From the NCBI GenBank assembly GCA_036379955.1, contig DASVFR010000053.1:1-46938 (forward strand): DNA of 46,938 nt, read 5' to 3'. The notes under the pieces are model-generated. The model made no database searches. It saw only the letters and a list, made by a program, of their open reading frames with translations, and was not told the origin of the DNA. This document shows positions 27,920 through 35,398 of the stretch, piece by piece. The stretch is from VRUE01 sp036379955. GTDB taxonomy: Bacteria > Actinomycetota > Thermoleophilia > Solirubrobacterales > 70-9. Position numbers and translations under genes: made by a program. The stretch's first letter is position 1; the number at the start of each line of letters is the position of its first letter.

Positions 27920-29740
27920 CTAGGCAGCGCTTGGCTGTAGCGCCTTCTCTGCCGCGGCGACGATGTGATCGGCGTCGATTCCGGCGGCGGCGAGCAGGTC
28001 GGCCGGCGGCCCGCTACCCGGCCGCTCGGTCACGGCAAGGCGCTCGAGCGTGGTCGAGACGCCGTTCTCTGCGAGGACGGCGGCGACCACGTCTCCGATC
28101 CCGCCCTCGATCCAGTGGTCCTCGACGGTGAGGATCGCGCCCGTCTCACGCGCCGCGGCGAGGATCGCCTCGGCGTCGACCGGCTTCACCGAGTAGAGGT
28201 CGATCACCCGCGCCGCCACCCCGCTTTCGGCGAGCTGGGCGGCGGCGTCGAGGCATTCGTGCAGGGTGATCCCGGCGCCGATCAGGGTGATCGCGTCATC
28301 GTCGCCCGAACGCACCGTGTGGCTGCCCCCGATCTCAAACTCCTGGTCGGGGCCGTAGATGACCGGCATCTTTTCGCGCGTCGTGCGCAGGTAGCTGATG
28401 CCGCGGTGCTGGCGCATCAGGTCGAGCAGGGCGACCGCCTGGTTGGGGTCGGACGGGTAGAGGATCAGGCTGCCGAGGACCGCGCGCAACGAGGCGATGT
28501 CCTCGAGCGCCATCTGCGAGGGGCCGTCGGCGCCGATCGAGACGCCGACGTGCGAGCCGCAGAGCTTCAGGTCGGCGGCGGAGATCGCCCCCATGCGGAC
28601 GAAGTCGTAGGCGCGGCTGAGGAAGGCGCCGAAAGAGGACGCGAACGGCTTCCAGCCCCGGGTCTGCATGCCGATCGCCGAGGCGACCATCTGCTGCTCG
28701 GCGATGTACATCTCGAAGAAGCGGTCCGGGTGCACGGCGGCGAAGCGCTCGGCGTAGGTCGAGTTGCCGACCTCGCCGTCGAGGGCGACGACCCGCTCGT
28801 CGATCGAGCCGAGCCAGGCGAGGGCGTCGCCGTAGGCGGCGCGGGTGGCGACCTTCTCGCCGAGCTCGTAGGCAGGGCGCTCGACCGCGGCGCGGGCGAT
28901 CTCGAACGGCTTCGCCTCGGGCGGCGCCTGCACCTCGACGCTGACCTCGCGGACCCCGCCCAGCTCCTCGATCGCGGCCTCGGGATCGGCAAGCGGCTTG
29001 CCGTGCCAGCCCGGCTCGTCCTCGACCGCCGCGACGCCCGAGCCCTTCTTGGTGCGGGCGAAGATCACGGCTGGCCGGTCGGCCGCCAGGGCAGCCGCGT
29101 AGGCCGCGTCGATCGCCTCGAAGTCATGGCCGTCGATCTCCTGTACGTGCCATTCGCAGGCGGCGGCGCGAGCAGCGAGCTTCGAGGTGTCCCATTCGTG
29201 CATGGTCGGTCCGCGCTGGCCGAGCCGGTTGACGTCGACGATCGCGATCAGGTTGGCGAGGCCGGCGAAACCGGCGTGCTCGAAGGCCTCCCACATCGAG
29301 CCCTCGGCCAGCTCCGAGTCGCCGCAGAGCGTCCAGACGCGCAGCTCGGAAGACTCGAGCTTGGCGGCCGCGGTGGCGATGCCGACCGCGATCGGCAAGC
29401 CCTGGCCGAGCGAGCCGGTGGCGACGTCGACCCAGGGGATCTCCGGCGTTGGGTGTCCCTGCAGGCGCGAGCCGAACTCGCGGAAGGTGAGCAGCTCGGC
29501 GTCCTCGATCGCCCCGGCGGCCTTGTAGAGGGCGTAGAGCAGCGGCGAGGCGTGGCCCTTGGAGAAGACCAGGTGGTCGTTGGCCTTGTTCTCGGGGGCG
29601 TCGAAGTCGTAGCGCAGGTAATTGGAGAAGAGGACCGCCATCAGATCGGCCGCCGACATCCCCGAGGTGGGGTGCCCGGAGCCGGCGGCGGCGGCGGCGC
29701 GAACCGAGTCGACGCGCAGTTGCTGGGCGAGCTCCTTCAC
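27920..29740 (-). CDS. tkt: Transketolase (one-chain, about 600 residues)
   Basis: A thiamine-diphosphate enzyme of the pentose phosphate pathway that moves two-carbon units between sugar phosphates. 606 residues from GTG 29740 (VKELAQQLRVDSVRAA). Cofactor-binding part: GSGHPTSGMSAADLMAVLF, SKGHASPLLYALY, GSLGQGLPIAVGIA and the TPP motif CGDSELAEGSMWEA with VNRLGQ. The pyrimidine domain follows (ALDGEVGNSTYAERF, EQQMVASAIGMQTRG, GPSQMALEDIA), then a C-terminal domain (VEDHWIEGGIGDVVAAVL). The GDSELAEGS and VNRLGQ wording is closer to animal/archaeal transketolases than to the ~660-residue E. coli type. The start has no ribosome site. The frame is open further upstream, but that part is antisense to nadA. 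Confidence 0.9.
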   Translation of the reverse strand: MKELAQQLRVDSVRAAAAAGSGHPTSGMSAADLMAVLFSNYLRYDFDAPENKANDHLVFSKGHASPLLYALYKAAGAIEDAELLTFREFGSRLQGHPTPEIPWVDVATGSLGQGLPIAVGIATAAAKLESSELRVWTLCGDSELAEGSMWEAFEHAGFAGLANLIAIVDVNRLGQRGPTMHEWDTSKLAARAAACEWHVQEIDGHDFEAIDAAYAAALAADRPAVIFARTKKGSGVAAVEDEPGWHGKPLADPEAAIEELGGVREVSVEVQAPPEAKPFEIARAAVERPAYELGEKVATRAAYGDALAWLGSIDERVVALDGEVGNSTYAERFAAVHPDRFFEMYIAEQQMVASAIGMQTRGWKPFASSFGAFLSRAYDFVRMGAISAADLKLCGSHVGVSIGADGPSQMALEDIASLRAVLGSLILYPSDPNQAVALLDLMRQHRGISYLRTTREKMPVIYGPDQEFEIGGSHTVRSGDDDAITLIGAGITLHECLDAAAQLAESGVAARVIDLYSVKPVDAEAILAAARETGAILTVEDHWIEGGIGDVVAAVLAENGVSTTLERLAVTERPGSGPPADLLAAAGIDADHIVAAAEKALQPSAA

Positions 29741-29841
29741 GGCCGGGACTTTATAAAGGCGCCGCCTCCTCTGCTCTCGCGCGGGCGCGCTCACACCCGG
29801 CGATCTCGCGCCCGCACTTCCGCGTCCGGGGGCGGCTTGGC

Positions 29842-30873
29842 TCAGCCGATCGCGACCATGCGCTCGATCGGAACCCGGGCGCGCTCGGCGACGTCGGCCG
29901 GGACGCTGACCTCGAACCTCATCTCGCGCAGGCTGTCGCGCAGCTTCGGCAGGGTGATCATCTTCATGTACTTGCAGAAGGCCATCCGGTTGGCCTCGAC
30001 CAGGGTGGCCCGGGGCGCGGCCTGCCGCAGCGGATAGAGCATCCCGTTCTCGGTGGCGACGACGTACTCGCCTTCGGGGTTCTCTTCGACGTGGCGGAGC
30101 ATCCCGGAGGTGGAGAGCATGTGGACGCCCTCGGGCTCGATGTCGCCGGAGGCGACGTACTCCATCGCCTGGGTCGCGCAGCCGCACTCGGGGTGGATGA
30201 GGAACTCGGCGTCGGGGTGCTCGGCCCTGGTCTGGGCGATGTCGGCGGGGCGGATGCCGGCGTGGACGTGGCACTCGCCGTCCCAGACGTGGAAGCGGGC
30301 GCGGCGCTCGGGGTTCTCGCGGATGCCGGTCTCGCGCTCGACGAAGGCGCCCAGCCACATGTCGGGGCCGAAGAGGATCTCGGTCTCGGAGCCGTGCTCG
30401 GCCCAGATGTGCTCGACCACCTTGACCGCGTTGGAGGAGGTGCAGCAGTAGTCGGTCTCGGCCTTCACCTCGGCCGAGGTGTTGACGTACATGACGACCA
30501 GGGCACCGGGGTGCTCGGCCTTCCAGGCGCGCAGCTGGTCGGCGTCGATCGAGTCGGCGAGCGAGCAGCCGGCGTCGAGGTCGGGGATCAGCACCGTCTT
30601 CTCCGGCGAGAGGATCGAGGCCGTCTCGGCCATGAAGTGGACGCCGCAGAAGGCGATCGCGTCGGCGTCGGTCGCGGCCGCCTCGCGCGAGAGCCCGAGC
30701 GAGTCGCCCATGCGGTCGGCGACGTCCTGGACCTCCGGCAGCTGGTAATTGTGGGCGAGGATCACGGCGTTGCGCTCGGCGGCGAGCGCGCGGACCTCCT
30801 CGCTCAGGGCAGCGACCTCTTCCGGCGCCAGGGCCGGCGTCATCGTAGGTTGGAGTGTGGGCAACTCCTGCAT
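29842..30873 (-). CDS. nadA: Quinolinate synthase NadA
   Basis: A 343-residue [4Fe-4S] enzyme that condenses iminoaspartate with dihydroxyacetone phosphate to quinolinate in NAD synthesis. AVILAHNYQLPEVQDVADRM at the start of the fold, GVHFMAETASILSPEKTVLI, DLDAGCSLADS, YVNTSAEVKAETDYCCTSSN with a cluster Cys, HPECGC with the second, and NRMAFCKYMKMITL with the third. Length is typical for the actinobacterial form. nadB is not in the window; nadC is 2.1 kb away with mutM-like and accessory genes in between. The gene is divergent from the Fpg/Nei glycosylase (85 bp between starts). Confidence 0.95.
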   Translation of the reverse strand: MQELPTLQPTMTPALAPEEVAALSEEVRALAAERNAVILAHNYQLPEVQDVADRMGDSLGLSREAAATDADAIAFCGVHFMAETASILSPEKTVLIPDLDAGCSLADSIDADQLRAWKAEHPGALVVMYVNTSAEVKAETDYCCTSSNAVKVVEHIWAEHGSETEILFGPDMWLGAFVERETGIRENPERRARFHVWDGECHVHAGIRPADIAQTRAEHPDAEFLIHPECGCATQAMEYVASGDIEPEGVHMLSTSGMLRHVEENPEGEYVVATENGMLYPLRQAAPRATLVEANRMAFCKYMKMITLPKLRDSLREMRFEVSVPADVAERARVPIERMVAIG

Positions 30874-30958
30874 GGAGCCTTCCGTTTCCTGATGTTCGCT
30901 GGCATGACTCGCGCCTGAAACCAGTCGAATGAACTGAGCACGAGTCTACTCTCTCGAC

Positions 30959-31804
30959 ATGCCCGAGTTGCCTGAGGTTGAGATCACGGTGCGGCGGCTA
31001 CACACCGCTTTGTCGGGAGCTTGTGTCGAATCGGCCGTCGCGCCGGGAATGAACGTGATGAAGACCTTTGAGCCGGCGCTGGATGCGCTTGTCGGTCGCG
31101 AGATAACCGGGATGCGGCGGGTCGGGAAGATGCCAGTGGTCGAATTTGGCGATCTCTCGCTGCTGATCCACCTGATGTCGGCAGGGCGCATTCGGATCTT
31201 CGAGAAAAGAGCAGGGCCGAAAGACCGGGCCTCTCGCATCCTCGTGCGGCTCGACGACGGTAGGGAGTTGCGGCTAAGGGAGTTCGGGACGAAGCAGCGC
31301 GCTTGGGCGAAGTTGCTGCCGACGGGCGACGTCGACGAGGACGAGGCGGTGGCGAGGCTGGGACCGGAAGCGTGGCCAGCGCCGCCGCTCGACACGTTCG
31401 CCGAGCTGATCGACCAGCCCCGGCACCTGCACCCGCTGCTGCGCCACCAGGGCGACGTCGCCGGCATCGGCCGCTCCTGGGTCGACGAGATCCTCTGGGA
31501 GGCGAGACTGTCTCCCTTCAAGAAGGGCTCGGAGCTGAGCGAGAAAGAGGTCGCGCGGCTGCACGCGGCGCTGCACGTCCTCGGCGACGCGATCGAGCAC
31601 TACGAGGAGGCGATCGGCGAGCAGCTGCCGGACAAGGTCCCAATGCCGCTGCGGGTGCACAAGCGCGAGGGCCAACCCTGCCCCCGCTGCGACACGACGA
31701 TCGAGGCCGTCTACTTCTCCGAGCACCAGACCAACTACTGCCCCAAGGAGCAGACGGGCGGTCGCGTGCTCAAGGACCGCCGCCTCTCACGCCTGCTCAA
31801 GTAG
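30959..31804 (+). CDS. Fpg/Nei family DNA glycosylase with altered zinc finger
   Basis: A 281-residue base-excision repair enzyme. The catalytic N-terminus is MPELPEVEITVRRL (Pro2, Glu3); the Lys of the phosphate pincer lies in RRVGKMPVVEF; the H2TH segment reads VAGIGRSWVDEILWEARLSP. The C-terminal zinc finger is CPRC...NYCPKEQTGGRV: three Cys remain but the fourth ligand of the usual CPxCQ is Glu. The substrate-contacting Arg of the finger (GRST in Fpg) is also absent (SEHQT). It belongs to the actinobacterial subgroup ending in GGRVLKDRRLSRLL, so I give no symbol. The ATG has no ribosome site; a leaderless message is possible. Confidence 0.85.
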   Translation: MPELPEVEITVRRLHTALSGACVESAVAPGMNVMKTFEPALDALVGREITGMRRVGKMPVVEFGDLSLLIHLMSAGRIRIFEKRAGPKDRASRILVRLDDGRELRLREFGTKQRAWAKLLPTGDVDEDEAVARLGPEAWPAPPLDTFAELIDQPRHLHPLLRHQGDVAGIGRSWVDEILWEARLSPFKKGSELSEKEVARLHAALHVLGDAIEHYEEAIGEQLPDKVPMPLRVHKREGQPCPRCDTTIEAVYFSEHQTNYCPKEQTGGRVLKDRRLSRLLK

Positions 31805-31830
31805 GCGTTCGGCTGGCTCCATCCGAACGC
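31805..31830 (+). terminator. Hairpin after the Fpg/Nei gene
   Basis: GCGTTCGG (31805-31812) pairs with CCGAACGC (31823-31830) around a 10-nt loop, starting directly after the stop codon. No U-tract. Confidence 0.45.
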
Positions 31831-31839
31831 GGCCGGGCG

Positions 31840-31885
31840 CGCATCCGACATTGACCCCAACGGGGCGGGGTCAATGTCGGATGCG
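31840..31885. terminator. Perfect 19-bp inverted repeat at the end of the methyltransferase remnant
   Basis: CGCATCCGACATTGACCCC (31840-31858) pairs with its exact complement (31867-31885) around an 8-nt loop. The right arm contains the last codons and TGA of the minus-strand frame ending at 31871. It is a bidirectional terminator by position. Confidence 0.65.
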
Positions 31886-32661
31886 GCGCCTAGCGACACA
31901 AACCAATGGCTCGCCCGACGGGTTGCCCCCACGGCTCGCGAAGATCTCAAAGCAAATGCTCTCGAGCGCACGGAGCAGATCGCTCTCGGTGTAGCTATGG
32001 GTAACGGCCAACGGAATGTCTCGGTACAAATGGCCTTCTAGCTCCACCTCGGCGTAGCTGACGACAGTGGAAACCGTCCCTGGTATCGAGCTTAGATGTC
32101 GCGTGGTGCTGACGCTCATCTTTGCGGATTCGAACGGCACTCCCAGAGACGCCAAGGGACCAAAGTAGAAGGCTGACCCCGCGCTCGAGTCAGACAATGC
32201 TCTCACGTCTCCGTCGCTCCACAGGGGAGCCTCGAGGACGAGTAGATCGTCTGGCGTCATCCGATCCCCGATCAGCCGCAGCAGCGCGAGCTCGTCGTCT
32301 TGGCAGGCAAGGCTGTTGCCGAGCACGGCAACGACGTTCGGGCTCGAACGCTGACGGAAGACCATGTCCACCGTCTTCGCGTGATTGAAATCCGCGGCCA
32401 CGGCCTTTATGTAGAGCCGATCCCGCGTCGCTTCCGGGATTTCGTCGAGGACACAACGGATCGCCCGGGTCAGCAGCGGCATACTCGCGTCGAAGGGGTA
32501 ATAGGTGATCTCCGCGCCCGCTTCGAGCCAGTGGCCGAGCAGTGCACCGTCCTTTTGGCCGGTGCCAGGCCCGAAGCTGACGTATCGAAGTCCTTCCTTC
32601 CCAGCTCCTCGACGATCGAACGCGCGACATCGCGACCACGCGCGCCATCCCAAAGGAGCAT
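31871..32661 (-). pseudogene. EgtD-like SAM-dependent methyltransferase, frame-broken
   Basis: The main frame (from about 32600 to 31871) reads LRYVSFGPGTGQKDGALLGH (SAM-binding glycine loop), ITYYPFDASMPLLTRAI, AADFNHAKTVDMVF, VVAVLGNSLACQDDELALL and a C-terminal SYAEVELEGHLYRDIPL. This layout resembles the histidine-specific methyltransferase (EgtD) superfamily. The natural-looking N-terminus, MLLWDGARGRDVARSIVEEL from ATG 32661, is in a different frame; the switch (-1) falls on the purine run GGGAAGGAAGGAC near 32590-32602. The N-terminal region typical of EgtD is also missing. I read it as a truncated, frameshifted gene; a sequencing error or translational slippage at the run could also explain the break. 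It directly follows a TIR fragment. Confidence 0.6.
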
Positions 32662-32687
32662 CGCCTCTCGGTAAGCGAGATTGAGGG

Positions 32688-32969
32688 CTTACGCAACTCG
32701 TCGATCGCGACCGACGACTCCTCGTTCATATAGGACTTTCCGCGCGACGCGGATCGCTCCGAGAAGCAGGCGATGAAGAAGGCGCCGTCTTCGATCGCCT
32801 TGCGTACTGACATCTCCCAATGCTCCCCGAGTACGAGGCGGTCCTTGTCTCGCCAGACCTCGATGCCGGCTGAGGTCAGCTCCGCGGTCAGCCGCTTCAC
32901 CTGCGCCTCGTCCTCGTGCACGTAGGAGATGAAGACGTGACCCGGGTTGATCGCCCCCCGACCGCTCAC
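32688..32969 (-). pseudogene. TIR-domain fragment, overlapping the nadC stop codon
   Basis: GTG 32969 overlaps the nadC TGA (GTGA). The frame gives GHVFISYVHEDEAQVKRLTA (first strand and helix), IEVWRDKDRLVLGEHWEM (BB-loop region), AFFIACFSERSASRGKSYMN and EESSVAIDELRK, that is about the first two thirds of a TIR_2-type domain, with a Glu in the YMNEE position where NAD-cleaving TIRs keep their catalytic Glu. After residue ~94 the frame loses all similarity to TIR (the expected FIPVxL strand is missing) and reads methyltransferase DNA out of frame. A TAA (32691-32689) lies at the junction in the frame that continues into the methyltransferase. It is therefore most likely a remnant of a TIR gene, or of a TIR-methyltransferase pair, after a deletion. 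Confidence 0.6.
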
Positions 32970-33826
32970 AGCCCCTCCAGAAGCATGCTGAAGTCGAGGG
33001 TCGGCGCCGAGTGGGTGAGGGCGCCGATGGAGATGAAGTCGACGCCGGTCTCGGCGATCGCGCGCACGGTCTCCAGCGTCACCCCGCCCGACGCCTCGAG
33101 CGAGGGGCCCTTGCCGGCGGCATTTTCGTCGCGGAGCGCAACCGCCTTGCGCAGGGCCTCGGGGCCCATGTTGTCGAGCAGGAGGACGTCGGCGCCGGTG
33201 CCGAGCGCGTAGGCCACCTCTTCGAGGTCGCGGCACTCGACCTCGACCGCGAGCTCGGGGAACCTGCTGCGCGCGGAGTGCACTGCCTTCGCCAGGCCTC
33301 CCGCCATCGCGATGTGGTTCTCCTTGATCAGGATCGCGTCGTGGAGGCCCATACGGTGGTTGCGCCCGCCACCGGAGAGGACCGCGGCCTTCTCCAGCTC
33401 GCGCAGGCCCGGCGTCGTCTTGCGCGTGTCGAGGATCGCGGCGCCGGTGCCGGCGACCGCCTCGGCGAAGCGCGCGGTCAGCGTGGCGATCCCCGAGAGG
33501 TGGCCGAGGAAGTTGAGCGCCGTGCGCTCGGCCGCCAGCAGAGCCCGCGCCGGCCCACTGGCAAGCAGTACCTCGGCCGGCACGTCCTCCCGCCACTGCC
33601 CCTCGACCACCAGGCTGTCGACGTCCTCCACCCCGCACTGCCGCATCGCTTCGGCGACGACCCCGAGCCCATAGACGACGCCCGGCTGCTTCTGCACGAC
33701 CCGCGCCCGCGCCCGCACCCCCTCCGGCACCGTCGCCCCTGAGGTCACGTCCCCGGCCCCCACGTCCTCCGCCAGAGCGCGTGCCACGGTGGCCTTCAAT
33801 TGCAAGTCATCCGACTGCGACCTCAT
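32966..33826 (-). CDS. nadC: Nicotinate-nucleotide pyrophosphorylase (carboxylating) NadC
   Basis: A 286-residue cytoplasmic enzyme that converts quinolinate and PRPP to nicotinate mononucleotide. AEDVGAGDVTSGATVPEG, ERTALNFLGHLSGIATLTAR, AILDTRKTTPGLRELEKAAV, GGGRNHRMGLHDAILIKENH (catalytic Arg/His/Lys cluster), VEVECRDLEE, VLLLDNMGPEALRKAV and LEASGGVTLETVRAIAETGV are all present, and the length is normal. The start ATG 33826 lacks a ribosome site, and its first codons overlap two copies of the iteron described at 33800-33900. The stop codon overlaps the TIR start. It is an intact housekeeping gene set between two accessory-looking genes. Confidence 0.95.
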   Translation of the reverse strand: MRSQSDDLQLKATVARALAEDVGAGDVTSGATVPEGVRARARVVQKQPGVVYGLGVVAEAMRQCGVEDVDSLVVEGQWREDVPAEVLLASGPARALLAAERTALNFLGHLSGIATLTARFAEAVAGTGAAILDTRKTTPGLRELEKAAVLSGGGRNHRMGLHDAILIKENHIAMAGGLAKAVHSARSRFPELAVEVECRDLEEVAYALGTGADVLLLDNMGPEALRKAVALRDENAAGKGPSLEASGGVTLETVRAIAETGVDFISIGALTHSAPTLDFSMLLEGL

Positions 33827-33900
33827 TTCAAGTAAAAATCGTTAATTTGCAGGGATATTTTGGAATGCATTTCAAGTAATTGCAAGTAGAGTGCAAGTAG
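33800..33900 (+). repeat. Iteron cluster (five copies of TTKCAAGTAR) between nadC and the AlbA_2 gene
   Basis: TTGCAAGTCA 33800, TTTCAAGTAA 33826, TTTCAAGTAA 33870, TTGCAAGTAG 33880 and GTGCAAGTAG 33891. The last three are phased at 10-11 bp, one helical turn. The region is unusually AT-rich for this DNA. It covers the nadC start and the 3' end of the AlbA_2 gene. Three more copies lie at the other end of that gene. Confidence 0.7.
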
Positions 33901-35310
33901 TTATTTCGTCTTCAGTCGCCAATAGGCACGTGGATCTCTTTGCGACTTGCCAACCCACTCGACGATCCCGGCATCTCTGAGCATGGCGAGTTCGCGTTGA
34001 ATTACCGGTCTTGAGGTCCCCAAGACATGCGTTAGATCTCCCGTGCTCATCCTCCCCTCCAAGCGCAGCGCCCTGCTGATCGCTCTCGCTTGCTCCGGCA
34101 ATCGTTCCTCCAATTCTCGATCGACCGGTTCGGCCAGGAGTTGCAGCTCAACGCTTCCCGAGGTCTGCCTATACACGGGATCCGTTAGACCCGCGTGCCT
34201 CATCTCTTCGAACATGCGGCGTATCCCCTCCCCTGGCTCCTGTCCCAAGCTCAGGTCAGCGCAAACCCGTGCGATGCGAGGATTGCGAGCGAAACGCGTG
34301 GCTTGAAGGGGATTGATGAGGTCAACAAGCCCGGGGAAGCGGCCCGGACTCGATATCTCGATCCGGTCGTCGAAGATCTCGACTCGGATGTGATCGCCAG
34401 CCATGCTGTAGGAACGGTGTACCGCAGCGTTGACGATCCCCTCCAGCCACGCATCCTCAGGCACCAGCGGCGCGTCTTCAAATGCTCCCCCTTCCCCCAG
34501 GGCTCTCCTTGTCGGTTGCAAACGCTTGACCTCCACCCTCGCAGCCGCTAGTTGCTTTGGGATCGGCCCTTCGAGCCTGACATCGTCGACGAGTTGTTGG
34601 CGAGCTCCCGATCCGCGCTCGTAACCGCGATATCGCAATACCCTGACCAGCGCCTCGGGCAAAACAGCTTGCGGCGCTTCGGCGAAAAGCAAGCAGCCGG
34701 CGATCGTCAACTCGTCCCCTACGGCCAATCCGCGTGCATACAGCAAGCGTCTTCGGTCATGTGCCCCAACGGAGACCGCGTACTCCTCCAGAAGGTCCTC
34801 GTCGATTGCTTCCAGCGACGCTCCCGAAGAGCCCGCCTCGTAGCTAGATTGTCCCTTGTCGTAGAGAAGCTCCTGCCGCTGGTGGAAGTTGAGCCTGCGA
34901 TTCTCGTCACCAACCCGGAGGAAGACCTCATCCTTCTGGTTCGCGTGAACCGTGGCGCCGGGCTCCACCTCGAAGACCAGAAGCTCATTGGGTTGCCCAT
35001 CGCGATCGATGCAGCGAATCAGTTCAGGCTTTGCCCGCACCGGAGGGACACAGAAGTCGACGTTTGCCTGAAATTGGGCATTTCTCCGCTCCAGGTTCCC
35101 ATGCGTTCCCTCGACCCCCCCATCGAATAGGCCGATGACAACGATCCCTCCATCCGCGTTGGCAAAGCCGATCAAGGTGTTGGCAAGGTCGCGCGGGCTA
35201 ATTCTCGCCGACTTACGCTCCAACCACTGATCCTCCGCGATGCCAGCCAACGCTGGACCTACGTCTTCAGGCAGCGCGCTGAGGGCATTTTCAACGGCGA
35301 TTGTTCCCAT
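33901..35310 (-). CDS. AlbA_2 (Schlafen-like) / HATPase / winged-helix regulator-like protein
   Basis: A 469-residue protein. N-terminal AlbA_2 domain (~25-140: DQWLERKSARISPRDLANTL, IGFANADGGIVVIGL, VFLRVGDENRRLNFHQ), a middle region, a GHKL-type ATPase-like part (~285-390: GIVNAAVHRSYSMAGDHIRV, EIFDDRIEISSPGRFPG, GQEPGEGIRRMFEEM) and a C-terminal winged helix (~405-465: RMSTGDLTHVLGTSRPVIQR, ELAMLRDAGIVEWVG). This family is annotated as putative transcriptional regulators or RecG-like ATP-binding proteins; some members occur in defence islands. The coding DNA is visibly less GC-rich than its neighbours, suggesting transfer. The ATG at 35310 follows GTAGAAG. Iterons flank it on both sides, so autoregulation is plausible. 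Confidence 0.85.
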   Translation of the reverse strand: MGTIAVENALSALPEDVGPALAGIAEDQWLERKSARISPRDLANTLIGFANADGGIVVIGLFDGGVEGTHGNLERRNAQFQANVDFCVPPVRAKPELIRCIDRDGQPNELLVFEVEPGATVHANQKDEVFLRVGDENRRLNFHQRQELLYDKGQSSYEAGSSGASLEAIDEDLLEEYAVSVGAHDRRRLLYARGLAVGDELTIAGCLLFAEAPQAVLPEALVRVLRYRGYERGSGARQQLVDDVRLEGPIPKQLAAARVEVKRLQPTRRALGEGGAFEDAPLVPEDAWLEGIVNAAVHRSYSMAGDHIRVEIFDDRIEISSPGRFPGLVDLINPLQATRFARNPRIARVCADLSLGQEPGEGIRRMFEEMRHAGLTDPVYRQTSGSVELQLLAEPVDRELEERLPEQARAISRALRLEGRMSTGDLTHVLGTSRPVIQRELAMLRDAGIVEWVGKSQRDPRAYWRLKTK

Positions 35311-35313
35311 CTT

Positions 35314-35347
35314 CTACTTGCAATTATTGCATGTAGATTTCGAGTAA
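35314..35347. promoter_or_regulatory. Iteron cluster (three copies) at the AlbA_2 promoter
   Basis: CTACTTGCAA (35314, inverted copy of TTGCAAGTAG), TTGCATGTAG (35327) and TTTCGAGTAA (35338). They lie directly before the start codon at 35310, covering the leader and probably the promoter. TCTACTTGCAATTA here and TAATTGCAAGTAGA at 33877-33890 form a 14-bp inverted pair around the gene. Confidence 0.65.
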
Positions 35348-35398
35348 AACCAGGTCCACAATCTCACGTCCCCTATCCACACCGCGTTTAATCCCTGA

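Noticed and set aside
27965..30037. 690-codon plus-strand frame opposite the transketolase and nadA
   Set aside because: Same artefact; the minus-strand frames carry full enzyme motifs.
29741..30358. N-terminal extension of the transketolase frame
   Set aside because: The extra part is Arg/Pro-rich, lies inside nadA out of frame, and the fold begins right at GTG 29740.
32190..32687. C-terminal 166 codons of the TIR frame as a new domain
   Set aside because: This stretch is an out-of-frame reading of the methyltransferase remnant (Arg/Pro-rich, no pattern).
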